A DNA stretch of 64,000 bases from Halichondria panicea (Eukaryota; Porifera; Demospongiae; Suberitida; Halichondriidae). This document shows, piece by piece, positions 33,409 to 44,520 of the stretch (its first letter is position 1; every line of letters begins with the position of its first letter). The position numbers and the translations under genes were made by a program. Under the pieces are notes generated by a model that saw nothing but the letters and a program-made list of their open reading frames with translations, had not been told where the DNA came from and did not search any database. Location of the stretch: the NCBI RefSeq assembly GCF_963675165.1, contig NC_087380.1:3773803-3837802 (forward strand), in the 5' to 3' direction.

Positions 33409-36400
33409 TCAGTTATCGTATATTCCTCCAGCTGGAGCCTCTGTGTTGCCACGCCCACCCACAGTCAAGTATGAATCGTTATGCGTTAAGTTGGAGATGG
33501 AAATCTCTTCTGGAATCTCTTCATAAACACCGCTGTTCTCAAAGGTATTGGCTGTACCTTGATCCAGGTAAGCGAGGGGGATCCCATGAGGAACAGTCCT
33601 GTGTGTAAAAAGGTAATATTACGATAGCTAACACCACCAGTTTGTCTACTGTGGATGCGGTGCCAAAACACAATCCAAGCCACAATTAAAATGCAGACAT
33701 GAATATCATAGTTGTAGTCATTCTAGCCTTATCGTGCAGAAAAACCTACTAGATTCCCCGCTTGAAACTATCGTCATTCAACAAGGTAAATAAGTGATGC
33801 ACTTGACCAACAATCGTATACAACATAGACTTCCACTAGTCTCGGATCCAGGCTGTGCTTTAGAAAAAAACGTCTGGTCAAGTTCCTATGTGAAACTCGT
33901 GCAAAAGTCGAGGAATTTTTTGGGCCAGTAATTAACCGTACCAGACGTGCTTGCCCACGATCAGTCATGAATATAATTATGAATCACGATTACAGAATTA
34001 GGCCTGTAATCAATAATGGCTGATTGTGGGCGAGCACATCCGGTGCGGTTAATTACCAGTCCAAGAAATTCCTGGACTTCTGTTTCACATAGGAACTTGA
34101 CCAGACATTCTTTTCTAAAGCGCAGCCTGGACCCGAGACTAGACTCCCGCCGGAGTCTAAAAACTTGCACTTTTGTTAGGGGCAAACTGAAACGCATGGT
34201 AACCCCTTTTTTTTAACCCATCACAACTATTAATTGCCAAAGAACTAATTCAATCAGGCCAAAACCGGACCACTTTTCGTAGTTAGCTAGGTATTGGTCG
34301 TCATTATATGTAATATAGCTTCTTGTTATTTCTTGCCTCCAAACCATGCATGGCCTGACCACTATCAAATTGATTCCTATATTTATGTAGCTGCAACTTG
34401 GTACTACCATAGATAGAAGAGTAAGAGGGAGTCTTGTATTACTAAAACGTGTAAGCGCCCATCTACAGCTTTAGCTTGTTGACACAGCCTCGATTAAACC
34501 GCGGGTAAAGCGGATGTTACACGAGGGTACTTCCGTTACCAACCCCTCTTCCTCTTCTAACTATGGTACTACCAACCCAACTCACATTTTCCCTCCTCTC
34601 TTGTACCGGAGCACTAAGTAGGTCACTATCACTACACCAGTCACTACCACAACTACCAGGGCCACCACCACTCCTCCCACCACAGCACCAGTGTTGTCAG
34701 AGGGAGAGCTCTCATCAGTAGAGGAGGCTGTTAATGGAATGTATATGGAATGTATGAGACAATGATTGTTGTTAGCACTAACCTAACACAATACACGCTG
34801 TGCTCATCCCACCACTAGTAGGCACCACACAACAGTAGAGGCCACCAGGAGCAGTAGCTGTTCCGCTCATCAGACTGACACTCATATGACCTCTTCTAAC
34901 ATACAACGCTCCATCCTCCATAACAACAGAACCGTTAGGATAGTACCAATCTCCTGTGTTCCCATCACAGCAGCCAGCAAGGTCAGTATGACAGACGAGG
35001 CTACGCCCCTCTCCCACGGAGGACAGGGGGATTTCGGAGAGCCCAGACAGGTAATTGGTGGAGGAGAGAGACAAGTACACAGGGGGAGGGGCTATAGGGG
35101 GGTTGTGATAATTTTAGTTATTACAGACATAACATTTTAGTCCTTACTCTGACAGGATGGTAAGCTGCTCCAGTTGCCAGTATTCAAACATGTGATCATT
35201 TCAAAGCCAATAAAAATAAATCCAGTTTCACAGGTGTAGGTCACCTCTCCTCCGATCATTGTGTTGGTTGGCTGTCCGGAAGAACCGTTGTCAATAGAGG
35301 GAGGAGGCCCACAGGAAACTGCACCATATCCTTATAGAGTCAATTAACCAATTAGCGTATTTTCTTACCTCGACAAGTTGGAGTTGACCCGCTCCATGTT
35401 CTGTCATTTTGACAAACTCTGACACTGTCTCCATTGAGAGTGTAGCCATCGTTGCAGCTGTGTGTAGCTATAGTGTTGATAGGTCTGATGTCAGTGGATC
35501 CCATGCTGTAGGAGATCATCCCATTGGTCAGTGGGAGCAAGTCCTCGCAGATTACTGCACAGGTACAGTCACCAAACAAACAGTAAATTCATACCACTTA
35601 CGCTGACAAGTTGGAACTGACCCATTCCACACTCCATCACTTCCACAAGTCCTGGTGGTGTCTCCATTGAGAGTGTAGCCATCGTTGCAGCTGTGTGTCG
35701 CTATGGTGTTGATAGGTCTGATATCAGTAGATCCCATGCTGCTATAGGAAATGGCTCCATTAGGCAGAGACAATAAGTCGGAGCAGATAGCTACAAGGGA
35801 ATAGATACATTCAACAAACAACAGTTAAAATTCATTCCACTTACGCTGGCATACTGGAACTGACTCACTCCACACTCCATCACTCCCACAAGTCCTGGTA
35901 GTGCCTCCATTAAGAATATAGCCAGGGTTACAGGTGTAGGTGGCCACAGTGCCAACTGGTTTAGGACTAACAGTACCCATATTGTAGCCAATCATTCCAT
36001 TAGTCAGAGCAGTCAGGTCAGAACAGGTGGTGGGTGGAGGATCAGTGGGTCCAGTGTTTGCTGTAGGGTACGTTGTGAAATCCTCAACATAACTACACAT
36101 ACTGTAACTATCAACCGAAACTATCGATCCAAACAATCTTCATTGGCGCAATACTCACATAAGTTAAAAGCCACATAGTATACTACGGTTACAGAACTCA
36201 CCATGACAAGTTGGAGCTGACCCACTCCATGTTCCATCATTCTGACAAACTCTGAAACTCACTCCAATCAGAATGTAGTCATTGTCACAAGTGGAAGTAG
36301 CAGTGGTATTAATAGGTCTGCTGTCAGCAAGTCCAGCGTCATAGGCAATGGCTCCGTTTATTAGTGGTTGTAAATCAAAACAAGTTTCTGAAAAATTAAT

Positions 36401-39400
36401 AATAGTGAGCTTATAATTATTATAATTATTAAATTCAATTCTACTTACGCTGACACACTGGAGCTGATCCACCCCAACTTCCTCCACTCCCACAAGTCCT
36501 CATTGCCTCTCCGACCAGACGGTAGCCATTGTTACAAGAGTGAGTAGCTGTACTGCCCACTGGTCTGGTGTTGATGGATCCAGCAGTGTAGGAGATTATT
36601 CCGTTGATCAGAGAAGGTAAGTCAGAGCAGATTACTACATAGATACAGTCACCAATTTAAACCAGTCAATCCATACCACTTACGCTGACAAGTTGTAGCT
36701 GACCCACTCCACATTCCATCACTGTCACAAGTCCTGGTGATGTCTCCATTGAGAGTGTAGCCAGTGACACAGGTGTAAGTGGCCACAGTGTCCACTGGTC
36801 TCAGATTAACAGTCCCTATATTGTAGCTGATCATTCCATTGGTCGGAGCAATCAGATCAGAACAGGTGGTGGGCGGAGGATCAGTGGGTGGGAGATTAGT
36901 GGGTCCAGTGTTCGCTATAGGGTGCGAGATCCTCAACATAACTATATTATCTTCACATACTATACCAAAAATTTGATCCACACAGGGTTTATGCGAGTAA
37001 TTATTAGTTGAAACACACACTGTACAAGAGTTATAGAACTCACCTTGACAAGTTGGAGTTGACCCACTCCACGTTCCATCATTCTGACAAACTCTGAAAC
37101 TCACTCCAATCAGAATGTAGTCATTGTCACAAGTAGAAGTAGCAGTGGTATTAAGAGGTCTGTTGTCAGTAAGTCCAGCGTCATAGGCAATAGCTCCGTT
37201 CATTAGTGGTTGTAAATCAAAACAAGTTTCTGAAATAGTGAGCTTATAATTATTAGCAGTATACAAATTCAATTCCACTTACGCTGACACACTGGAACTG
37301 ACCCACTCCAGCTAATCCCACTCCCACAAGTCCTCATTGCCTCTCCGACCAGACGGTAGCCATTGTCACAGGAGTAAGTAGCTGTACTTCCCACTGGTCT
37401 GATGTTGGTAGATCCACCAGCACTGTAGGTGATCATCCCGTTGGTCAGAGAGGGTAAGTCAAAACAGGGTATCTCTGCATGATATGGGAGTCGATGCACT
37501 CAACAAACAAACAGCACAATGTCCATTACACTTACGCTGACAAGTTGGAGCTGACCCACTCCACATTCCATTATTTCCATCAATCTCACATGTCCTGGTA
37601 CTGCCGCCATTGAAAGTGTAACCAGGATTACAGCTGTAGGTGGCCACAGTGTCCACTGGTCTGTTGTTAGTAGATCCAGCACCATAATCAACGACCCCAT
37701 TTGTCAGTGAGGGTAAATCAGAGCAGGTTATCACTATGGTAAAAGGTACACACTCAACGTACACATTATACACAACCAGCCATTCCTTACGATGACACAC
37801 TGGAGCAGACTCAGTCCAGCTCCCTCCACTCCCACAAGTCCTCATTGTCTCTCCGACTAGACGGTATCCATTGTCACAGGAGTAAGTAGCTGTACTGCCC
37901 ACTAGTCTGCTGTTGATGGATCCACCAGCACTGTAGGTGATCATCCCGTTGATCAGAGAGGGTAAGTCAGAGCAGAGTATCTCTGCACGGAAGTCGATGC
38001 ACTCAACAAACTAACAGTACAAAGTCCAATCCACTTACGCTGACAAGTTGGAGCTGACCCACTCCACACTCCATTATTTTCATCACTCCTACATGTCCTG
38101 GTGCTGCCGCCATTGATAGTGTAGCCAAAGTTACAGCTGTAGGTGGCCACAGTGTCCACTGGTCTGCTGTTAGTGGATCCACCACCACCATAATCAACAA
38201 TCCCATTTGTCAGTGAGGGTAAATCAGAGCAGGTTATCACTATGAGAACAGGTACCGTCAGCGTACACATTTTTACACATCAGTCATTCCTTACGCTGAC
38301 ACACTGGAGCTGTTGATGAGCTCCAGGTTCCATCACTCTGACAAGTCCTCACTGGCACTCCAACCAGAGTGTAGGGACTGAAGCAGCTGTAAGTAGCCAC
38401 TGTTCTGTTGTTAATGGATCCACCAGCATAGGTTATGCCTCCATTAGTGATGGCTGGGAGATTATCAAAGCATGTGGCTGAACCAACATTGACTGCGGAA
38501 GCGGTGAGAACAGGTCAGTTTATATGGCCGGTTTTAACAAACTGTTATAGATCATCTTACTTACACGTTAGGTAAAACACATAAGCGCTAAGAAATCTTT
38601 TACTAACATGATAGTACCTTGACAAAAAATTGGTGCAAGTCCACTCCATATTCCATCACTTCCACAAGTCTTGGTGGCGTCTCCATTGAGAATGTAGCCA
38701 GTGTCACAAGTGTAGGTGGCCACAGTACTCGCACCCAGTGTTAGGGCAGAATAGGAGATCATTCCATTGGTGATAAGAGGAAGAGACAGACACACCACTA
38801 TCAGGGATATTGTAAATATTATCAGTATAGTCACATCCAGATCCATGCACTCACCAAGGTTGACACAGAGGGTCATATCTCCTTCTGTAGTTGGTATGGT
38901 GCAGCAATAGGACCCTGTTGGAGAGAGGGGGTTGTTTCCATCTCTACGAGACAGCCTGATGAGTTGGGGACCATTCCTCACCATGAAGAACTGTTGTCCA
39001 GCAGACAACGAAGCGCCATTTCCCACTAGCTCACTCCCATCAGGATACCTCCACTGTCCTAGTCCACCCATACCATTGTTGTCAGCAACACTTCTACAGC
39101 AGGCAGTGAGGTCAGTGTGACAGGCGAGAGAAGGGAGACCACCCAGAGCATCCTCTCCAATATCAGTCATGAGGATCTCAGTATTGTTATTAGTGATGTT
39201 CGGACCCGATCCCAGTGTCAGATAGACTGTTTAGTGATACAAGGTTTAAAATGTTATAAAGCCATACCCCTGCATGTACCAATATTAAAGCATACTTATA
39301 GCACTGCAGTCTGCAGTCCACTAGCTGATATACATTACATGATTAGATCTAGACCTACCTTGCTGTCCCCAGCAGGTGGACACAACATACAGCAACAGCA

Positions 39401-39428
39401 GAAGTTGAACACCACCTTGAGTCTCCAT
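33409..39428 (-). CDS. Ig-sushi(14)-Ig type I membrane receptor with tyrosine tail
   Basis: Minus-strand exons: 39359-39428, 38855-39226, 38618-38797, 38295-38492, 38039-38239, 37791-37982, 37536-37733, 37283-37474, 37044-37229, 36684-36914, 36449-36634, 36202-36387, 35845-36060, 35602-35790, 35369-35554, 35148-35318, 34783-35091, 34586-34727 and 33409-33598; 1264 residues. Residues 1-22 are a signal peptide (METQGGVQLLLLLYVVSTC). An Ig-like domain follows (24-147). Fourteen CCP domains (148-1051) each occupy one phase 1-1 exon of a length divisible by three, with the CCP pattern C..L.NG..Y....ATYSC..GY.L.G...RTC..DG.WSGSAP.C. A second Ig-like domain is at 1052-1154 and a TM helix at 1169-1194, then a basic stop-transfer and a 70-residue tail with Tyr 1212 (YLDQ), 1227 (YEEI), 1245 (YLTV) and 1262 (YDN). 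Sushi domains usually bind complement-type or adhesion ligands; the ligand here is unknown. The domain order matches no family I can name. Confidence 0.88.
33836..34142. mobile_element. Long fold-back element in the last receptor intron
   Basis: The two arms, each about 135 nt, are imperfect inverted copies (outer end 'ctagtctcgg.tccaggctg', inner 'gtctggtcaagttcctatgt'), meeting near 33985. It lies between the TM exon and the tail exon. There is no coding frame of its own. Confidence 0.85.
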
Positions 39429-39669
39429 TGCTGCAACTCCAAGCACCTGACACACCTCCAAAACAAACATATGTTTGGAAGTTGTTTAAGTAATGATCTT
39501 TACCCACCTACAGTCACAGTGTTCACAGACCGATTTTTCTCTAATGTAGACTACTAGAACAAAAGCGATCGTACTTTAACCCTTTTGACACTGAATATTA
39601 TTTCAAACACTTTTCAAGTTTAAGTTTGAATGGTTGGAGCATAGTGCAAGTGGAGGGTCTGCTTGCAGA
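39429..39669. promoter_or_regulatory. Shared divergent promoter between receptor and EFCAB7
   Basis: Only about 240 bp separate the two start codons (39428 on minus, 39670 on plus), so both 5' UTRs and promoters must fit here. No TATA box is evident. Start sites cannot be placed from sequence. Confidence 0.55.
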
Positions 39670-42600
39670 ATGGAGGGTACTCCACTACTGGATGACTGCA
39701 AGAGTGGCTGGCTAATGGTAGAAAAAGACTTCTCTGCTCGTCTATTCAAGCAAGAACAGCTCAAATATGGTAAGACTACGAGACAGCCACATATTAATCT
39801 AGTCTGTCGTGTCTGACAACAAATTGATCTCATAGTAATGCACCATGCTACGTGTACTTTGCAATGGTACTATAAGCAGTGGTACTATAACTCTCCCCAT
39901 CCTCAGCTCTCCAGTGCATGGGCCGTGACCCGTCAGACAAGGTAGTGTCTCGCTACTGGGCTCAGTGTGGAGGGTCCATGTCCTACGAGCAGTTCACACT
40001 GGTCATGAAGAGAGAGCGTAAAACCACCATGAGGGATCTCATGAGTTCATTCAAGAGAATTGACCTGAATGGAGACGGCTACATCACGGCACATGAGCTG
40101 CACAGGGTGTTGACCAAGGTGGGTCCTACTCGTTGCTATGGTAAAAACACTACATTTTATTTACAGTTTAAAACACCGTTACAAATGTGCATTGCAAATA
40201 CCATTGGTAAGTACATGTGTCTGCAATCTGGACCTTAGCTTTTGGCCGTTATACACCGGATGGTGGTTATTCAAGGGTGGCCGTTAAGAGGGGCTCCACT
40301 GTATGTATATGGTGGTCCAAGAATGGATGCTACAGTGTATGTACACGTACTATATACATGTAATACCGGTCTGTAGTTGTGAGCTTCTAATAATATAATG
40401 GTTGTTGAGCTCATGTACTCCTGGCTCTGACAATTGACAATGTTATTAAGAGAATACTGAGTCACTCAGTATACACTTACGTACATATTTGTTTGTTCCC
40501 TGCTGCAGCGTGGGGAGAAAATGTCACATGATGAGGTCCAAGCTATTATTGACGAGGCCGACCAAAACGGAGATGGAAAGTTAGACTATGCTGAATTTGC
40601 TCACATGCTGTTGAACACGAGTGAGGAGTGTGTCCATGCAGCCAAGCAGAAAGCCGGTCAATCGAGTAAAAGGGCTTCTATCTCCCATAAAAAAGGCATC
40701 CCTAACAAACACAAACACAGGGGAAGCGTGAGAAAGAGCAGCTATGATCGTCAAAAACAACGAGAAGATATCAGGGCTCAGTTATTCCCACAAGGTTCAA
40801 CTAACGGCTATCACAGAGAGGATAGGCTTACATCACAGTCTCCTGTGTCACTAACACCATCCACAATCACACAAGCTGTTTCCCCGCCTCACTCCCACCT
40901 CCCTTCATTGGTTACTCAAAAACCTGTCTCTACAACTGAAAGCTTGTTGGACGACACTCTAACATCGACTGTAACAAATCCCCAACCTCTTTTAGAAAGT
41001 ACTGAGCTAACCAAAACACCTCAAATTGAAGTACAAACTACTAAACTAAAAGCCGAACCTCCACTAGTTGAGAGCAGACCCACGGAAGAAGCTGTTAGCT
41101 CCCTACCTGATCCACTCGAACTCAGAGCCAACTCGTTAACCAAGCTGCCACCATTAAAAAGAACACCTCTACCACCTCTAATACCACCTATTGTGACCAC
41201 TCCACAGTCTAACTTGCCTACTCAAGAACAACAACAACATGAAGTCAATAATGCTCGAAAAGAAGAGAATGGAGAGGAAGATCCTTCTCGTGAACAAGGC
41301 TCGGAAAAAGAAGCAGCAAGTTCTGAGAAAGAGCCAGCTGCTACTGAACCAGATGAACAACCAAAATTTACAGAGCCGCCTGGCAATGGTAGTGAAAGCA
41401 AACCACGAGCGGGGAATGGTGACTCACAACAGGAACACAAGGAGCCATCAGACAACACGGCTGCTGGTGACTCTGAGGGTGTGGATGGAAAACGGCAAAC
41501 CGATCACTTACAAAACGGTGGAAGTGAGGGGGCGAGAAGTGAGACCGCTCCCCCTGCTTCTGTGGTGTCTTCACCACCAAAGAAACCAAAAAATATTCAG
41601 GTGAGCTTGAGCTGACGCTGTGAATACACTAAACTGTTAATATGAGCTTCGATTGAGATTTTGTACGTTGTTAAGGTTACAAGCATGTAATAACTGTAAA
41701 AGTCAATCGCCCTTGAGTTTGTGCCCATACATTTGGCCTTACATACGCAATCTTTTTATACAGTCATGGAATAGTATCACTGGAAAGGGGTGCTTCTACC
41801 TTGACCTAGATGAGAGCCCACCCCCCAACTCACAAGACGAGGATGGTGTCGTACACTGTCATCATTACCGCCTTAGACTGCCCTCCCCCACCAATGTCTG
41901 GATTGAAGTGGGTGTGGCTAAACCTGGTAACCCAGCAACAGACACACTTCTCTTTGTGTTCCACACTGATGAGACTGAGGAGCCCACTGAGATGATAGCG
42001 TACACTCAACACAGGATTGGAGAGGTGGGTAATTATATGCATCAACATGTACACTTTCATGTGATGATAAACATTCATAACCGTTTTAACATTGGACAAT
42101 CTAAACTCTGAACTCAAGCCTAGCAATAGGAGTGTTACCATTACTACATTGTACATGTATTTGCACCAGTGTGTTTTAAATCTGAACTTGGTTACATGTT
42201 CATGCATAATTATACGTAGGTGTCACTTGTGTATACAATAACATTAATACATTAGTGTTACCATTACAACATTGTACATGTATTTGCACCAGTTAAATTG
42301 AACTTGGTTACATGTTCATGCATAATTATACGTAGGTGTCACTGCATGTGTATACAAATACATTAGTGTTACCATTATTACTACATTGTACATGTATTTG
42401 CACCAGTGAGTTTTAAATCTGAATTTGGTTACATGTACATACATAGTGTCACTGCATGTGTATACAACTACACTCGGATGTAGCTATATTTTTACACTGT
42501 ACGTGACATTGTGTGTGTTTCCCTCACCTCACATACAGAGCTGGGTATGCCGGCTTGACCTTGACGCTGGCACCTATGCTCTCATTCCCTTCACCTCTCG

Positions 42601-44265
42601 CTGTTACCTCAAGCCACGAGACGACGAAGGAGCCCCTGGCATGGCACTGCTCTCAGAGGAAGGTGGTTGTGTCTCCCTCTCCCCTGGGTGCCGAGGGGCA
42701 CTGGAAGAGGTGTTCCATCGGATGGACTTGGACGGGAACGGGTTTATCAGTCGCACAGAGTTTGATTTCTTTCAGGAGAAGACTAGTGGGGAGATTTGTG
42801 ACGATGAGGCTTGGAAGGTCATTCAAGGTGGGTACAAAGTACAATAAGAGAATGTGTGTACAGTAACAGCGTTGCAGCTAGTGTACATTGTATGTCTCAA
42901 GCTGACAGATATTTTGCATTTATGAGTGTGTGTTTACAACATCTACTGTAACAGTGTATGCAAAACACTATTCGGTATTGCACAAACTACTTTTAGATTT
43001 GTGAGGCTTCTAGAACTGATATTTTAGATCAAAGCAACAACTCTTATTCATGGTAACCTTATGGTAACCTTACGACTGCTTGACATTGCATGTTTCTGTT
43101 GACCTGCAGACAACTTTGAGCTGACTGGAGAGGATGAGTTGACACTAGGAGGATTCCTGGAGCTCCATGTGATGACAGGACAGGATGAGGAGGGTGGGGA
43201 GGGGGAGCTACGAGAAGTGTTGCAGTCCCTCGGCTACTCTAACCAGCTGCAACTCGACCTGGTACTGTATTTGTGTGATATACACACTGCTGTAATATTG
43301 ACAAAGTCCCAATAATTATGTTCGCAACTAGTCTTTTATAGGCCACTTACGTGTATGTACAGTATACAAGCAGTAGACTACAGCTACCGCAAAACTGCTC
43401 TAAATATGTACTGTGAAGTGTTTATTGAGAACATACATAATTATTATAGTATATAGCTTTCTTGAATTGCTCGAACAGGTCTACACTTGTAAATGTATTT
43501 ACTCTGGAAAATTTTCTCTCGACCTCCAGGCTTGTCCGTTTGTGTTTGATTTGTTCACTGAGGATAATGAGGGAGAGATTGAGATAGTGGACCTCCTGCC
43601 GTCTACCCCCCACATTAACCCCGCCCTTTCTCGGCTCATTAGGGAGAGGGGTGTGTGCAAGGCTGTGAATGAGGGGAGGGGGCAACTGGACACGTACACA
43701 TTCACTACACCACACATGACCACCATTGTTGTGGAAAATAAGGTACAGTCTGATAAGGAGTGTGAGAAATAGTTAATGTGTTTGTGTTATCGTTATTATA
43801 TTGTACATTCACGTGCTAGCGTTGATGTGTGTATTTTTGTATGTAGACTATTATCGCATTATAAGTACACGCGTATCTAATTGATCATCGCTCGTTAATG
43901 AGTATACATCCTGTGATGTAATACTGTCTCTCTTTCCAACGGCAGAGTGATAAGAGTGCGTCAGTCCAGCTCGACTGTAGTGGGAGTGCTAACTGTGTCT
44001 TCAGTAGGGACAGTCCCCTCCATGTTCTCCATGTGCCTGCCAATTCCACTGTGGTGAGTTTATGCTGCTACAAGGAGCTCCTTGATTATGGTCTTTTATC
44101 TTTTCATGTGTGTTACATGTATTATGCATGTACATGTATTTATGTACATTGAAATTTGTTGGTAATAAATGAATGTTTTTCCTGCAGATCGGATTCCACA
44201 TTCAGCTTCTTACTGCTACAGAATCGTATAAGATTGACTGTATAGCCTCAAAAATTCTTTGTTAA
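39670..44265 (+). CDS. EFCAB7: EF-hand calcium-binding domain-containing protein 7
   Basis: Exons 39670-39769, 39907-40118, 40509-41600, 41764-42024, 42539-42827, 43110-43261, 43530-43742, 43946-44053 and 44188-44265; phases agree and the model closes at 834 residues. EF-hand loops: DLNGDGYITAHE (86-97), DQNGDGKLDYAE (122-133) and DLDGNGFISRTE (618-629), all with canonical acidic positions. Between EF2 and the 'GKGCFYLDLDE' region lies a disordered Pro/Ser/Glu-rich stretch (about 145-465) encoded by the large third exon. C-terminal conserved blocks include 'ACPFVFDLF' and 'TSGEICDDEAWKV'. In vertebrates EFCAB7 anchors the EVC-EVC2 complex at the base of the cilium for Hedgehog signalling; whether that role holds here is inference. 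The protein is about 200 residues longer than I recall for the vertebrate one, owing to the disordered exon. An in-frame upstream ATG at 39634 is a less likely start. Confidence 0.9.
40228..40303. repeat. Half copy of the Tigger-type MITE
   Basis: 'gttaagaggggctccactgta' ends at 40303 and the interior 'ggccgttata' and 'ggtggttattcaa' resemble 25421-25603. The left end is missing. It is intronic in EFCAB7. Confidence 0.65.
42120..42440. repeat. Three tandem units of about 115-125 bp
   Basis: Each has 'gtgttaccatta', 'tacattgtacatgtatttgc', 'accagt', 'ttggttacatg' and 'catgcataattatacgtagg' (the last is shortened in unit 3). It fills an intron of EFCAB7. Confidence 0.85.
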
Positions 44266-44520
44266 AAGATATTGTCATTTTTAATTTGTGTGTACCAGAC
44301 ATGTACTGTACATTTTGGTTGATCCTGTGATTTGCTGTGATTGGCTATTAAAAGAAACATTGAAATAGTTGCTCTATTTTGTTCAATTAGAGCATGCACT
44401 TTAAGTTGTTACGGTCAAGTACTTTAGGCCATGTGTGTTATTTCTGCAAATGGCCGCAAGTAGAAGATAGCCAATTGACAGATAATCCGATCCAATCCAC
44501 AGTCAGTGAGCAAAGCAGAG

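Noticed and set aside
33486-33683. Alternative minus frame over the receptor tail exon ('GLFLMGSPSLTW')
   Set aside because: The split-codon phase from the TM exon selects the other frame, which ends exactly after a coherent tail.
39634-39669. Upstream in-frame ATG as EFCAB7 start
   Set aside because: The later ATG at 39670 is enough and the earlier codons (MEHSASGGSACR) have no supporting similarity; left as a possibility only.
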